The notes under the pieces are model-generated. The model did no database searches. It had not been told where the DNA came from and saw only the letters and a list, made by a program, of their open reading frames with translations. This document shows, piece after piece, positions 1-9,844 of a DNA stretch of 38,311 nt. The position numbers and the translations under genes are program-made. Numbering within the stretch: the first letter of the stretch is position 1; each line of letters begins with the position of its first letter. Source of the stretch: Alphaproteobacteria bacterium (GTDB lineage: Bacteria > Pseudomonadota > Alphaproteobacteria > Rhizobiales > Hyphomicrobiaceae); NCBI GenBank assembly GCA_024275435.1, contig JAJRZC010000035.1:1-38311 (forward strand), in the 5' to 3' direction.

Positions 1-804
1 GCACAACAACGCATCGATCAAATCCGAGTCAATCTGGAACGGGCGAGATGGGTGATCCGAACACTGCTGGGGACGAAGGATATTGTCATCGTCAATATCG
101 CCGGATTCTATCTCAAGGTTTTTCTCAACAGTATGCCCGTTTGGCAAACCTCTGTGATAACGGGTCAAACTTATCATAAAACGCCCGTGTTCACCGAAAC
201 CATGAAGTATCTCGTTCTAAACCCCAATTGGATCGTTCCCCGTAGCATTATCAGAAATGAGATATTCCCGAAGGCAAAAGCAGATCCTGCGTATTTGATA
301 TCACGAAACTATATGCTGACCGATGGCAGTGGCTCGCAAATCAATCCTAATGCTCTCGATTGGTCATCGTACACCGCCAAATCATTTCCCTATCGTGTCA
401 CGCAACGCCCCGGTAAAAAAAATGCACTGGGCCGCATCAAGTTTATATTCCCAAATCGCTTCAATGTTTATCTCCATGACACGCCGAGCCGCCAGTTATT
501 TTCAAAAACCGGCCGCGCCTTCAGTCATGGCTGTATCCGTGTCAAAGATCCGTTGAAGCTAGCCGAAATAATCCTGGGCAATAGATTAGGATGGTCACGA
601 GACAAGATCGACCAAATCATTTCTTCGGGAAAGACAAAGCGTGTTAACTTACCAAAGCCGCTTCCCGTAGCCATTCTCTATTGGACTGTCGATCCAGGCT
701 TTGACGGAACGGTGCGTTTCTACAATGATATATACAAACGCGATGCCCGCCTTATCACAGCTCTGAATGCCAAGTTTCAATTGCCAAAAAAAACATCAAA
801 ATAG
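1..804 (+). CDS. L,D-transpeptidase, YcbB/LdtD type (5' end outside the window)
   Basis: This is the C-terminal part of an L,D-transpeptidase, which forms 3-3 cross-links or attaches proteins in periplasmic peptidoglycan. The reading frame is open from base 1. The residues before the GTG at 52 (AQQRIDQIRVNLERARW) read like the helix that precedes the YkuD domain in YcbB-type enzymes, so that GTG is probably internal and the gene begins upstream of the window. The YkuD signature is complete: a His in YLHDTPS, then SHGCIRV with the catalytic Cys codon at 532-534. The domain is followed by about 90 residues. A Trp-rich wall-binding or signal region would lie in the missing part. I am confident of the family, less so of the YcbB subgroup. 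Confidence 0.88.
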   Translation, partial: AQQRIDQIRVNLERARWVIRTLLGTKDIVIVNIAGFYLKVFLNSMPVWQTSVITGQTYHKTPVFTETMKYLVLNPNWIVPRSIIRNEIFPKAKADPAYLISRNYMLTDGSGSQINPNALDWSSYTAKSFPYRVTQRPGKKNALGRIKFIFPNRFNVYLHDTPSRQLFSKTGRAFSHGCIRVKDPLKLAEIILGNRLGWSRDKIDQIISSGKTKRVNLPKPLPVAILYWTVDPGFDGTVRFYNDIYKRDARLITALNAKFQLPKKTSK

Positions 805-878
805 CAGAATAACTTGGCATAACGTAGGAACGTGCAGCAAAAAAATTATTTTTAAACCTCTTTGGAAAGGTACGCTAC

Positions 879-1364
879 ATGCTATTCAAACGAACAAAAA
901 TATTATCTCTCTTTGCAGTCTTTGCACTGCTCACGCTCAACACATCCCTGGCAGAAGATGCAAAGATCAAGGTGGGTACGCTAACGTGCGAGGGAAAAGG
1001 CTCCATTGGTTTAATCCTTGGTTCAAAGGAAAAACTGTCATGCTCATTTTCAACCCCTGATGGAACTCACATTCACAGTTACGATGGAACAATCACCCGT
1101 GTCGGTCTCGATATTGGTGTGCGCGGCAAGAGTGTTATGATCTGGACAGTACTAGGTTCAACATCTCAACTATCTGGCGAAGCCTTAGGGGGCACATTTG
1201 CGGGTGTGTCGGCAGACGTTGCCGCAGGTATTGGTGCAGGTGCCAATATCTTGTTGGGCGGAAACAAAAAGTCCATCATCTTGCAGCCCTTGAGCGTCAG
1301 TGGTGGAAGTGGCGTTAATATCGCGGTTGGTGTGAGCGGATTGAAGCTTGTGACCATCAATTAG
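879..1364 (+). CDS. DUF992 family secreted protein
   Basis: This 161-residue protein belongs to DUF992, a family of unknown function common in Rhizobiales. Residues 1-25 form a clear signal peptide ending in SLA before EDAK, so the mature protein should be periplasmic. The mature part has the family pattern: VGTLTCEG, a GLILGSKEKLSC stretch, GTITRVGLDIGV, then a Gly/Ala-rich segment (GVSADVAAGIGAGANILLGG) and LQPLSVSG near the end. Two Cys, in LTCEG and LSCSF, could form a disulfide. The ATG at 879 has a good ribosome site (GGAAAGG, 864-870). The gene lies 74 bases behind the transpeptidase on the same strand. No function can be assigned; an envelope role is only a guess from the neighbour. 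Confidence 0.85.
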   Translation: MLFKRTKILSLFAVFALLTLNTSLAEDAKIKVGTLTCEGKGSIGLILGSKEKLSCSFSTPDGTHIHSYDGTITRVGLDIGVRGKSVMIWTVLGSTSQLSGEALGGTFAGVSADVAAGIGAGANILLGGNKKSIILQPLSVSGGSGVNIAVGVSGLKLVTIN

Positions 1365-1432
1365 TCAGCCGATTAACTCGTCAGCCTATCAACTCTTCAG
1401 AATGAGCTGTTTGATCGTTGCCTTTTCAGCGC

Positions 1433-1858
1433 TTAGTTTTCTAGCCCTTGAAGAATTCGAGAAAACAGCCCAACAAGAAAAGCGGTGCTCAACCCAAAGT
1501 TCAACAGCCCTGTCACAGCGGCCATGGCGGCAAAAATACGAAACTGCGAACTGACAATAATGTCGCCATAGCCAAGGGTTGTGTAAGTCACAAGCGAGAA
1601 ATAGATGGCATCGCTTAAGTTTGGTATCGCATCCAATAATACAAAGGCGGCCGCCCAGGACCAGACCTGAACCGTGTGGGAAAAAACCACTGCGAGAAAA
1701 GCTGTTGTCAGCAAAGCACCGTTTTTCAAGACATGTAAATCGGTTCGCCAGCTAAGGTCGATCCGTTTTAATATGTTGATAGTCAGCAATAGAATTAGAA
1801 TATGTGTTGCTGAACAGGTAACAAGCATTAAACTACCAAGCAGTATCTGAACGATCAT
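1433..1858 (-). CDS. Small two-pore-helix type potassium channel protein (Ion_trans_2)
   Basis: This is a 141-residue membrane protein with an ion-channel pore. Hydrophobic helices lie at about residues 5-30, 47-75 and 107-133. Between the last two is a pore loop with the selectivity filter TTLGYGD (residues 93-99), which matches the potassium-channel T-x-G-Y-G signature. No RCK or cyclic-nucleotide-binding domain follows, so gating cannot be inferred. The protein would sit in the inner membrane as an oligomer. It is transcribed away from the RND operon, with about 220 bases between the two starts. The start at 1858 is an ATG with a modest GAAAG upstream. I am confident of the fold; ion selectivity is inferred from the filter. 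Confidence 0.85.
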   Translation of the reverse strand: MIVQILLGSLMLVTCSATHILILLLTINILKRIDLSWRTDLHVLKNGALLTTAFLAVVFSHTVQVWSWAAAFVLLDAIPNLSDAIYFSLVTYTTLGYGDIIVSSQFRIFAAMAAVTGLLNFGLSTAFLVGLFSRILQGLEN

Positions 1859-2079
1859 TGTGTCGAGCTTTCAAGTTTAGATTTGCTTCTCATTCTTAGA
1901 TGCCACGAAGTGGTATCAAAATCTTCTCTCCACGAAGAATACGGTTGGGGCAGTTGGGGACAGGTGCGTTACTCTAGCTTATCAGGATACGAATCCGCTC
2001 ATTCGCAGGTTTCTGACTTTAGACTTTGAGCCAAGCTCGACACTCAATTCAATGAAATTTACACCGAGGATGTCGCTCT

Positions 2080-3195
2080 GTGAGAAAAAATCAATTCGTA
2101 GCATTTGCTTTTTCGCACACTCTTCTCGCTGTTTTGTTTGTAATGCCATCATTTGCCTTGGCACAACAGCCTTCCCCACCACCGCCAAGCGTAATTGTTC
2201 AAGCTGTTGCAGAGAAGGATGTCACCCCTGAATTTCGTTATGTCGGGCGTGTCAAAGCCATTGACACTGTCTCCATCCGGGCTCGTATTCTAGGAACCCT
2301 TGAAGAGCGCAATTTTATCGAAGGCCGCACGGTCGAAAAAGGGCAATTGCTCTTCTCAATTGAAAGAGCCCCCTATGAGATCGTTGTTGAGGAAAGAAAA
2401 GCCGACTTGGTAAGTGCGGAGGCAACACTTGTCGCTGCGCAAGCAGACTTTGGTCGCAAACAAGAACTCCAAGGGCGCGATGTTGTCTCCGTTGCCTCGC
2501 TTGATCAATCAAGGGCTGCAAAACTCACTGCCGAAGCGGATGTTCTCAAAGCTAAGGCTGCTCTTCGCGCCGCCGAGCTTGATTTGAGCTACACGCAGAT
2601 CACCAGCCCCATCTCTGGTAAAATCAGCATAGCGAAATACAGCGTCGGTAACCTTGTCAGTTCCAACAGCGAGCCCTTGGCAACGGTTACCAGTGTTGAC
2701 CCGGTCTATGTCGAAATAGGAATAAGCGAAAAACAAATGATTGACGTTCGTAAGCGAGGCGTTGATCTCAAGAATCCCCCGGTGGCACCAACTCTGCGTT
2801 TGTCCGATGGCTCAAGCTACCAGCACCAAGGCGAGTTCAACTATCTTTCACCTGACGTAAATCGGGACACCGATACGATTATAGCGCGAGCACAGTTTCC
2901 AAATCCAGACGGTGTCCTTTTGCCTGGGCAGTTCGTGACAGTGGTAATACGCCCCAAGGAGACAGAGCGTTCAATCGTTGTTCCACAAGTAGCAGTACAG
3001 CGAGACGCCGAAGGCTATTTCGTTCTTGTTGTAGATCGAGAGAACAAGGTAGAGATTCGGCGCATCCAGGCGGAAAGGCAGATTGAATCCGATTGGGTTA
3101 TCTCAAACGGACTTGCAACGGGCGAGCTCATCATAATTGATGGTATTCAGAAAGTTCGGCCCTTGATGGTCGTCAAACCTGTCAAAACGTCTTAG
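2080..3195 (+). CDS. RND efflux periplasmic adaptor subunit (HlyD/AcrA family)
   Basis: This is the membrane fusion protein of a tripartite RND efflux pump, linking the inner-membrane pump to an outer-membrane channel. It has 371 residues. Residues 1-28 are a signal peptide ending in FALA, followed by a Pro-rich linker (QQPSPPPPS). The family order is visible: a first lipoyl half with VSIRARILG and an EGRTVEKGQLLF motif, an Ala-rich coiled-coil hairpin at about 105-165, a second lipoyl half (YTQITSPISGKIS), then beta-barrel and membrane-proximal domains (PGQFVTVVIRP, VPQVAVQRD). The start is a GTG supported by GAGGA at 2066-2070. The pump gene begins 12 bases after its stop, so the two form an operon. 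No lipobox Cys is seen. Confidence 0.93.
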   Translation: MRKNQFVAFAFSHTLLAVLFVMPSFALAQQPSPPPPSVIVQAVAEKDVTPEFRYVGRVKAIDTVSIRARILGTLEERNFIEGRTVEKGQLLFSIERAPYEIVVEERKADLVSAEATLVAAQADFGRKQELQGRDVVSVASLDQSRAAKLTAEADVLKAKAALRAAELDLSYTQITSPISGKISIAKYSVGNLVSSNSEPLATVTSVDPVYVEIGISEKQMIDVRKRGVDLKNPPVAPTLRLSDGSSYQHQGEFNYLSPDVNRDTDTIIARAQFPNPDGVLLPGQFVTVVIRPKETERSIVVPQVAVQRDAEGYFVLVVDRENKVEIRRIQAERQIESDWVISNGLATGELIIIDGIQKVRPLMVVKPVKTS

Positions 3196-3207
3196 TGAGG
3201 GGCCGCA

Positions 3208-6200
3208 ATGTTCTCTGCCTTTTTTATTGACCGGCCGAAATTCGCCCTCGTGATCTCCATTGTGATCACCCTTGCGGGGTTAATTGCGCTGAGTGTGTTG
3301 CCCATTGAAGAATTTCCAAATGTAGCGCCACCTCAAGTAACAGTCTCTGCAAATTACACTGGAGCCAACGCGTCTGCTGTCGAGCAATCCGTAGCAGCTC
3401 CCATAGAAGACAAAGTGAACGGTGTGGATGACATGCTTTACATGTCATCCAACAGTAACAATGACGGCAGTTATTCTCTCACGGTTACATTCAAAGTCGG
3501 AACAAATCCCGACATTGCAGCCGTAAATGTTCAAAACCGCGTGGCAACGGCAACGGCTAGGTTGCCGCAGGAAGTTACCCGAAGCGGTGTGACCACAAAA
3601 AAGCAATCATCCAGCATGCTCATGGTCATCGCATTACTGTCGCCTAAAGAGTCACGCGATGCGCTTTTCCTCAGTAACTATGCTTCGATCAACGTTCAGG
3701 ATAGTTTAGCCCGGATCGACGGGGTCGGCAGCGTCTCTCAGTTTGGTCCCTTGGACTATGGAATGCGGGTCTGGTTGGATCCTGACCGTTTAACATCACT
3801 CAAGCTAACAACTGCCGACGTTGCCAGCGCCATATCTAGCCAAAACGTACAGGCCACAGCTGGGCAGATCGGCGCTCCGCCCTATGAAACAAGTTCACAA
3901 TTCCAGCTGACGATTCAAGCAAAAGGTCGCCTGACGTCAGTCGAGGAATTTGGCAATATCGTCCTGCGCGCCAATCGGGACGGGTCTTTCATAAGGTTGA
4001 AAGATGTCGCACAAATCGAGCTTGGTTCTCAAAGCTACAATGCGACCACCACATTCAACAATAAGCCATCAGCGGGAATCGCAATCTACCAGTCACCTGG
4101 AGCGAATGCTCTGGAAGTCGCAAACAAAATATACGATGAACTTGAACGTTTAAAGGTGCGGTTTCCACCAGATGTCGACTACAATATTGCCTATGACACG
4201 ACGATTGCCGTTCGCACCTCGATTAGTGAAGTTGTCACAACCCTGTTTATGACCTTCGCTCTTGTCGTAGCAGTCACATTTCTCTTTCTGGCCGACTGGC
4301 GTTCAACACTTATTCCCACACTCGCAATACCGGTTTCGTTGATAGGAACATTTGCGTTCCTTTATCTGATGGGATTCACGATCAATACCATCACGCTTTT
4401 TGCGATCATCCTGGCGATAGGTGTCGTGGTCGATGATAGTATTATCGTCGTTGAAAACGTACAAAGGCTCATGAACGACGAGGGCCTCGATGTTAAAGAG
4501 GCAACGCGCAAATCCATGGAGCAGGTGACGGGACCTGTCATTGCAACAACACTCGTGCTTCTGGCCGTGTTTGTACCCGTTTCGTTTATGCCTGGCATTA
4601 CCGGGGTACTCTACCAACAGTTCGCAATTACCATAAGCGTTGCAGTTTGCATATCGTCTCTGAATGCACTGACACTTGCTCCGGCACTGTGTGCACTCAT
4701 TCTCAAACCGGGATCTGGCGAGGCCAAAGGACCTCTCAGGTGGTTTGCCAATTTGGTCGATACAGGCCGCAATGGCTACGTATGGCTGGCAAGTGCGATG
4801 GTCCGGCGGATGATGTTATCGTTGATTGCGTTTGTTGCATTCGCAGTCGCAACCGGTTTTCTATTTTCAACCACCCCCACAGGTTTTCTCCCGCTCGAGG
4901 ACAAGGGCGCCTTGATGGCCAATATCCAATTACCTGATGGGGCCTCTCTCTCTCGCACCAAAGAGGTTACAATCCGCGCTGAGAAATTACTTCGGGACAT
5001 AGACGGAGTTCGCGATATCCTGGCTGTTCCCGGATATAGCTTGCTGTCCGGGGCAGCCCCAAACTCTGCACTGATCATTATGATCATGGAACCGTGGGAT
5101 CAACGCACAACATTTGACAAGAAGTGGTACAGCATCCTCAGGAAAGCGAACGAAAAATTTGCCACAATCGCATCAGCGAACGCGTTTGCCTTTCCGATGC
5201 CCCCCATTGCCGGCCTTGGAACGGGTGGTGGTGTCGAGGCTGAGTTGCAAGACTTGAGCGGCGGGACTCCGCAAGAGCTGGCAGCCGCAACACGCAGTTT
5301 AATCTTTGCAGCAAATCAACAGCCCGAATTAGCGCAGGCATTTAGCACATTTTCTGCAAACGTACCGCAGCTGTTTCTCGAGGTTGATCGTGACAAGGCG
5401 CAAACTCTTGGCATTCCCATTTCTGATATATTTTCAACACTGCAAGCCCAGTTTGGATCGTCCTATATCAATGACTTCAATCTTTACGGGAAGGTATACC
5501 GCGTCATAATCCAGGCTGAAGCGCGTTTCCGCAATCAGATCGACGACATCAATCGCCTCTACATTCGAAACTCAAATGGTGAGATGGTGCCACTAAGCAC
5601 TCTTGTCCAGATCAAACCCATTCTCGGTCCACTCTCCATTAAACGGTACAATATTTTCAAAAGCGCATCGATCAACGCCTCTCCTGCACCCGGCTACAGT
5701 ACAAGCCAGGCCATAGACGCGCTTGAGAGAGCCGCAGACAAAGCGCTGCCTGCCGGTTACAAACTCACTTGGACAGGAACGGCAAAACAGCAGCTAGAGG
5801 CGGGTAGCCTCGTCGTTGCGATATTCGCACTGGCATTTCTTTTTGCCTACCTGTTTTTGGTCGCCCAATATGAAAGTTGGACGACACCTGTATCAGTAAT
5901 TCTGTCGGTCGTTCTTGCGGCCTTCGGTGCACTGCTTCCACTTTGGTTGCTGCCGTTCCTGAACAACAATCTTTATGCTCAAGTCGGATTGGTTATGTTG
6001 ATCGGTCTTGCCTCCAAGAGTGCCATTCTCATTGTTGAGTTCGCCAAGAGCCAAAGAGAAGCAGGCAGAGGAATTACAGAAGCAGCGCTCGATGCCGCCC
6101 GACTTCGATTCCGGGCCGTGATGATGACGGCTCTTTCATTCATTCTGGGAGTCTCGCCGCTCTTATTTGCCAGTGGTGCCGGGGCTGCAAGTCGTGTCTC

Positions 6201-6351
6201 CGTAGGATTCGTCGTCTTCTTTGGAATGTTGGCTGCAACGGCAATCGGCATGCTCTTTGTTCCTGTGCTGTATGCCGCAATCCAGCAGACGCGCGAGAGG
6301 TATTCAGGATCCTCAAAGGAACTAAAAACCCAACAATCGACCGCCGAGTAG
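3208..6351 (+). CDS. RND multidrug efflux transporter, HAE1 (AcrB/MexB-like) family
   Basis: This is the inner-membrane, proton-driven pump of the efflux system; substrates are unknown but HAE1 pumps usually expel hydrophobic drugs or solvents. At 1047 residues it has the normal family length. It starts with the family N terminus ([13 protein letters not shown]), and has two large periplasmic loops and about twelve membrane segments. The proton-relay Asp pair in TM4 is present ([13 protein letters not shown], Asp409 and Asp410). The TM10 region has [14 protein letters not shown] with its conserved Lys. The ATG has GAGGGG upstream. No outer-membrane factor and no dedicated regulator lie in the window, so the pump probably uses a channel encoded elsewhere. 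Confidence 0.95.
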   Translation: MFSAFFIDRPKFALVISIVITLAGLIALSVLPIEEFPNVAPPQVTVSANYTGANASAVEQSVAAPIEDKVNGVDDMLYMSSNSNNDGSYSLTVTFKVGTNPDIAAVNVQNRVATATARLPQEVTRSGVTTKKQSSSMLMVIALLSPKESRDALFLSNYASINVQDSLARIDGVGSVSQFGPLDYGMRVWLDPDRLTSLKLTTADVASAISSQNVQATAGQIGAPPYETSSQFQLTIQAKGRLTSVEEFGNIVLRANRDGSFIRLKDVAQIELGSQSYNATTTFNNKPSAGIAIYQSPGANALEVANKIYDELERLKVRFPPDVDYNIAYDTTIAVRTSISEVVTTLFMTFALVVAVTFLFLADWRSTLIPTLAIPVSLIGTFAFLYLMGFTINTITLFAIILAIGVVVDDSIIVVENVQRLMNDEGLDVKEATRKSMEQVTGPVIATTLVLLAVFVPVSFMPGITGVLYQQFAITISVAVCISSLNALTLAPALCALILKPGSGEAKGPLRWFANLVDTGRNGYVWLASAMVRRMMLSLIAFVAFAVATGFLFSTTPTGFLPLEDKGALMANIQLPDGASLSRTKEVTIRAEKLLRDIDGVRDILAVPGYSLLSGAAPNSALIIMIMEPWDQRTTFDKKWYSILRKANEKFATIASANAFAFPMPPIAGLGTGGGVEAELQDLSGGTPQELAAATRSLIFAANQQPELAQAFSTFSANVPQLFLEVDRDKAQTLGIPISDIFSTLQAQFGSSYINDFNLYGKVYRVIIQAEARFRNQIDDINRLYIRNSNGEMVPLSTLVQIKPILGPLSIKRYNIFKSASINASPAPGYSTSQAIDALERAADKALPAGYKLTWTGTAKQQLEAGSLVVAIFALAFLFAYLFLVAQYESWTTPVSVILSVVLAAFGALLPLWLLPFLNNNLYAQVGLVMLIGLASKSAILIVEFAKSQREAGRGITEAALDAARLRFRAVMMTALSFILGVSPLLFASGAGAASRVSVGFVVFFGMLAATAIGMLFVPVLYAAIQQTRERYSGSSKELKTQQSTAE

Positions 6352-6465
6352 TGCCGAGCCATCAAGCACCAGTTTGAATTTCTATTTCTAGACGCCCGGA
6401 TGCTGCGCTCAAAGTGCCTGAGTTTGTCAGGCTAACGCGGTTCAAGTTGAGATTAAGACGGTAAC

Positions 6466-6801
6466 CTAGCCCTTGCTTGCAATCTCGTTAGCACAATCAC
6501 GGCAAAGAGAAGTGTGCGGCAGCACATCCAAACGTTCGTCAGAAATCTTGCCTTGGCAGCGAACACAAACGCCATATGTTCCCGCTTTGATTCTGGCCAG
6601 TGCAGCTTTTATAGCCTCGACTTCTGTTTTACCAGCTTGACCGAGGCTCTCGAGAACCTCATCCATCTCAGATTCAATTGCGTTGTCTTCCCAATCCGGA
6701 TCGGGTGGTTGGTCGAGATGATCTTCGATACGGTGTAGTCGCCCGCAAAGCTCTTCGAGACGGGCCTTTAGTTGTTTTTCACGTACTTTAACGTCAGTCA
6801 T
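6466..6801 (-). CDS. TraR/DksA-type zinc-finger protein
   Basis: This 111-residue protein belongs to the TraR/DksA family, whose members bind the RNA polymerase secondary channel and modulate transcription. An N-terminal charged helical region (residues 1-75, with an acidic EDNAIESEMDEVLES stretch) is followed by a four-Cys zinc finger: Cys79, Cys82, Cys100 and Cys103, spaced CxxC-17-CxxC. The segment IKAGTYGVC is characteristic of the family. The frame stays open upstream to about 7185, but similarity to the family starts only at the ATG at 6801, so I chose that start. It is shorter than E. coli DksA (about 151 residues) and may have a different role. It lies convergent to the RND operon. 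Confidence 0.88.
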   Translation of the reverse strand: MTDVKVREKQLKARLEELCGRLHRIEDHLDQPPDPDWEDNAIESEMDEVLESLGQAGKTEVEAIKAALARIKAGTYGVCVRCQGKISDERLDVLPHTSLCRDCANEIASKG

Positions 6802-6977
6802 AATTGTACCCCAAAAGCAAATCGCGGTTCTGTATTCACTTGGTTTTTGGAAGCTGGAGCAGTTACCAGCAACCTGTCTCGCACAAGTTTTCACATTAGA
6901 CCTAAAGGCCGCGGCCCGTCGGGCAGAAAATAGGGCCAATACCCAACAGATCTTGGGGACATCTTGCCGCGCAAGGC

Positions 6978-6993
6978 TTTGACCAAAGTCAAA
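6978..6993. repeat. Inverted repeat TTTGAC-CAAA-GTCAAA
   Basis: Two 6-base arms form a perfect inverted repeat around a 4-base centre. It lies 65-80 bases upstream of the ATG of the small membrane protein at 7058, in the divergent region shared with the DksA-like gene. It could be an operator for either gene; nothing identifies the regulator. Confidence 0.35.
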
Positions 6994-7057
6994 ACAAACA
7001 GCATGCGGCTCGCTAACCTGAATTATGCCACATACCCAATTGTATTCGGAGGCTATC

Positions 7058-7273
7058 ATGCGGTTTCTTCTGACGTTCGTGATGTTTGTCATTGTTGGCG
7101 TCACCATAGCTGGATCATTGATGATCGCTCTGCTGATCGCCCCCATTTCGGGCCAGGATGTCCAAAAGCTTTTCGCTTGGGTCATAGGCAGCGGCTTCGC
7201 CTTGGCTTTACCCGTCAGCTACATCTTGGCAGGGCATCTCTTGAAGCTCACTCAGGATAAAACCAGTGGTTGA
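7058..7273 (+). CDS. Small two-helix membrane protein, function unknown
   Basis: This is a 71-residue protein made almost entirely of two membrane helices, about residues 3-32 and 42-65, joined by a short loop (PISGQDVQK). The frame is open from an ATG at 7025, but a strong ribosome site (CGGAGG, 7048-7053) sits just before the ATG at 7058, so that start is preferred. It resembles short Rhizobiales membrane proteins that databases sometimes mislabel as CTP synthetase; that comparison is from memory. It ends 105 bases before the trpA start on the same strand and might be co-transcribed with it. No function is proposed. Confidence 0.6.
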   Translation: MRFLLTFVMFVIVGVTIAGSLMIALLIAPISGQDVQKLFAWVIGSGFALALPVSYILAGHLLKLTQDKTSG

Positions 7274-7378
7274 ATAGCTTTTCTCGCAGTGGACGAATAA
7301 AGCTGGTGGTCTTGGATTAACTCATCGACACAAAAGACCCTCTTGACCGCGCACGCCCCGCGCGCCATGAACACGTCC

Positions 7379-8200
7379 ATGACAGAAACACGCATAGACA
7401 AACGCTTTCAGGATCTTAAAGCCGAAGGCCGTCCTGCCTTGGTGACTTTTATTTCCGCCGGCGATCCGGATTTTGAAACATCCAAGGAAATTTTGCTGGG
7501 CCTGCCATCTGCAGGTGCCGATATTATTGAGTTGGGAATGCCGTTTTCCGACCCAATGGCTGATGGACCAGCTATTCAGGAATCAAGCATACGCGCACTC
7601 AAGGCCGGCCAGAACATGAGTAAAACGCTGCAACTCGTCTCACAGTTTCGCCAGGTTGACATTAAAACCCCCATCGTTCTCATGGGTTACTACAATCCTA
7701 TTTACGTTTACGGCCCCGAGCGGTTTCTTGAGGCGGCCTCAAAGGCTGGTGTTGATGGATTGATCGTCGTCGACCTGCCACCTGAGGCAGATGATGAGCT
7801 TTGCATTCCGGCAATGGATCACGGAATAAACTTCATCCGACTTGCCACCCCCACAACAGACTCGGTGCGCCTGCCCATGGTTCTTAAAAACACCAGTGGC
7901 TTCTTGTATTATGTTTCAATCACCGGCATCACCGGCTCAAAAGCCCCTGATGTGAGCAAGGTCCATGAGCACATTGAGCGCATCAAGGTCAGGACGAATT
8001 TGCCCATCGCAATCGGTTTTGGCGTAAAAACAGGCGAGCAGGCAAAAAATATTGCCAAGGGAGCAAATGGTGTTGTTGTTGGCTCAGCCATTGTGAACGC
8101 TATTCGAGATAGTCTTGACACGGACGGTGGGGCCACGCAGAAAACGGTCTCCAGGACCCTGGATGTGGTGAAAGACTTGTCACGCGCCTTGACAGCATGA
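7379..8200 (+). CDS. trpA: Tryptophan synthase alpha subunit
   Basis: TrpA cleaves indole-3-glycerol phosphate to indole and glyceraldehyde-3-phosphate, and passes indole to TrpB. The TIM-barrel signature is complete: [11 protein letters not shown], then [17 protein letters not shown], which holds the catalytic Glu51 and Asp62 (equivalent to Glu49 and Asp60 of the Salmonella enzyme). Phosphate-binding motifs GFGVKTGEQ and VVVGSAIV follow. The frame is open from a TTG at 7343 with another ATG at 7367; I chose the ATG at 7379 because [10 protein letters not shown] matches the usual alphaproteobacterial N terminus. No start has a convincing Shine-Dalgarno sequence. The order trpA-accD-folC is typical for the group, but trpF and trpB do not precede trpA here. 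Confidence 0.95.
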   Translation: MTETRIDKRFQDLKAEGRPALVTFISAGDPDFETSKEILLGLPSAGADIIELGMPFSDPMADGPAIQESSIRALKAGQNMSKTLQLVSQFRQVDIKTPIVLMGYYNPIYVYGPERFLEAASKAGVDGLIVVDLPPEADDELCIPAMDHGINFIRLATPTTDSVRLPMVLKNTSGFLYYVSITGITGSKAPDVSKVHEHIERIKVRTNLPIAIGFGVKTGEQAKNIAKGANGVVVGSAIVNAIRDSLDTDGGATQKTVSRTLDVVKDLSRALTA

Positions 8201-8507
8201 AATGGTGGAGAATTCAACCCTGTAAAATTGCGCAACAAAGAAATAATTTAATAATTACAATGCATTAATCCGCGACAATCGTTCCCGTTAACGAGCGCGC
8301 GCTCGCTTTCAGGCTATGATAGTCTGCCCGTGTTAACCTGATGCCGGGCGCTTTGTGGCAGTGTAGTCCACCGGTGGAAAGTGGGGTTCGAACGGAATGG
8401 ATCGGACACCCGACAACATTCACCATCATGCTCTGGTACACGCCCGGATGAATGCCTATATTCAATGGTAGTCGACAAGCTCCATTCGGCCTAAGGAGCC
8501 ATCACGC
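8201..8507. other. Intergenic region trpA-accD (307 bases)
   Basis: I find no convincing gene here. A GC-rich palindrome (CGAGCGCGCGCTCG, 8292-8305) followed by CTTTC could act as a weak terminator after trpA. A 66-codon minus-strand frame (8265-8465) has no recognisable features. AAGGAG at 8493-8498 is the ribosome site for accD. Confidence 0.5.
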
Positions 8508-9635
8508 TTGAACTGGATCAACAACGTTGTCCCGCCCAAAATCCGCAGCTTCCTGACAACGAGGCGCGAGGTTCCCGATAACCTATGGAAAACCTGTCCT
8601 CTGACAGGGCAAATGGTCTTCCACAAGGATTTGGAAGCCAATCAATTTGTCTTTCCTGGTTCCGAATATCATGAACGCATGGGCGCTCAGCAACGCCTAA
8701 CTCACCTATTTGATGACGGAGCCTTTGAAAAGGTCATGATGCCCGCGGCTGCCGTCGATCCTTTGAAGTTTCGAGATGGTAAGCGCTACACAGACCGCCT
8801 CAAGGAAGCCAAATCAAAAACCGATCTAGAAGACGCCATCCTGGTGGGCTCCGGTAAACTCGATGGTCGAGAAGTCGTCGCAGCCGTGCAGGACTTCCGC
8901 TTCATGGCAGGTTCTTTGGGTATGGCAGCCGGCGAGGCCATCATTGCCGGTATGTTGCACGCCGTTGCCAAGAAATCACCCTTCATCCTGTTTGCCGCCT
9001 CTGGTGGTGCGCGCATGCAGGAAGGGATTCTGTCCTTGATGCAGATGCCGCGAACGACCATAGCGGTCCAACGCCTACGCGATGCTAGATTGCCCTATAT
9101 TGTTGTTTTAACAGATCCGACGACAGGTGGTGTTACGGCATCTTATGCCATGCTTGGAGACATTCATATCGCCGAGCCCAATGCGTTGATTTGTTTTGCT
9201 GGGCCTCGCGTTATTCAACAGACCATTCGTGAACAGTTGCCTGAAGGCTTTCAGCGCTCCGAATATTTGATGGAGCATGGCATGATCGACATGGTCGTAC
9301 ATCGCCACAAATTACGAGAAACCCTCTCACGTGTTTGCCGCCTTTTGATGAACGGTGTGAAAAACACCAAAGGAAAGACCTCACCCGATCTAGAAAAGAA
9401 CATGAATGGCAGCGCCTATGCCACCCAAGACGATATCTCAGATTCTGACATAACGTTAAAACCAAAAACAAATAATACTTCAGATACAGAGACCATTGAC
9501 ATCATCGAGGCCGAGCCTGTCGAGGGAACCAGACGCTTCAAGGGAAATAAAAATGATCGCTCAGGCAAACAGCCTGCGCCCAAAGGGAATAGGAAGACAA
9601 GCTCGAACAAAAATCAAAAATCCCCTGAAAAATAG
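8508..9635 (+). CDS. accD: Acetyl-CoA carboxylase carboxyltransferase subunit beta
   Basis: AccD, with AccA, transfers the carboxyl group from carboxybiotin to acetyl-CoA to give malonyl-CoA for fatty-acid synthesis. The 375-residue protein begins [15 protein letters not shown], the usual alphaproteobacterial N terminus. The start codon is TTG, supported by AAGGAG at 8493-8498. The carboxyltransferase core is clear ([43 protein letters not shown]). Of the four zinc-ribbon Cys of E. coli AccD only one, Cys30, remains, so zinc is probably not bound; I recall similar losses in related bacteria. From about residue 285 there is a roughly 90-residue hydrophilic, low-complexity tail rich in Asn, Lys, Ser and Asp, outside the catalytic domain. 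Confidence 0.96.
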   Translation: MNWINNVVPPKIRSFLTTRREVPDNLWKTCPLTGQMVFHKDLEANQFVFPGSEYHERMGAQQRLTHLFDDGAFEKVMMPAAAVDPLKFRDGKRYTDRLKEAKSKTDLEDAILVGSGKLDGREVVAAVQDFRFMAGSLGMAAGEAIIAGMLHAVAKKSPFILFAASGGARMQEGILSLMQMPRTTIAVQRLRDARLPYIVVLTDPTTGGVTASYAMLGDIHIAEPNALICFAGPRVIQQTIREQLPEGFQRSEYLMEHGMIDMVVHRHKLRETLSRVCRLLMNGVKNTKGKTSPDLEKNMNGSAYATQDDISDSDITLKPKTNNTSDTETIDIIEAEPVEGTRRFKGNKNDRSGKQPAPKGNRKTSSNKNQKSPEK

Positions 9636-9712
9636 GTTTCAACAGGTTTCTCCTCAATAAATCAGACCGTTCTGTCGCCCATCCTTGAATTTTCCACTGG
9701 AACGTTTTTTCT

Positions 9713-9747
9713 CGCGGCCTATGATGCCCGGCCGGCGTTGCTTTTTT
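9713..9747 (+). terminator. Possible rho-independent terminator or attenuator between accD and folC
   Basis: CGCGGCC (9713-9719) can pair with GGCCGGCG (9730-9737) with a one-base bulge, and six T follow at 9742-9747. It lies about 80 bases after accD. The bulge and the four-base gap before the T run make it imperfect, so folC may still be reached by read-through. Confidence 0.35.
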
Positions 9748-9844
9748 CATTCCCAAACGGTACGCCTTCGAACCTGGGAAGTATCGCAATGTGTAGTCAT
9801 GAACTTGCCTTTTGGAGAGGCAAACCAGGAGCGAAAGGCGCGAA

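Noticed and set aside
2080-6351. RND operon as a recently acquired island.
   Set aside because: No integrase, insertion sequence or flanking repeats, and base composition by eye is like its neighbours.
6802-7185. N-terminal extension of the DksA-like gene by 128 codons.
   Set aside because: The extension has no family similarity, and the ATG at 6801 gives a complete DksA/TraR-type protein.
8370-8400. GGTTCGAA-like stretch resembling a tRNA T-loop between trpA and accD.
   Set aside because: The flanking bases do not form a T stem, and no acceptor or anticodon arm can be drawn on either strand.
8265-8465. 66-codon minus-strand frame in the trpA-accD gap.
   Set aside because: No ribosome site, no recognisable motif and no family resemblance; it fits chance in a GC-balanced region.
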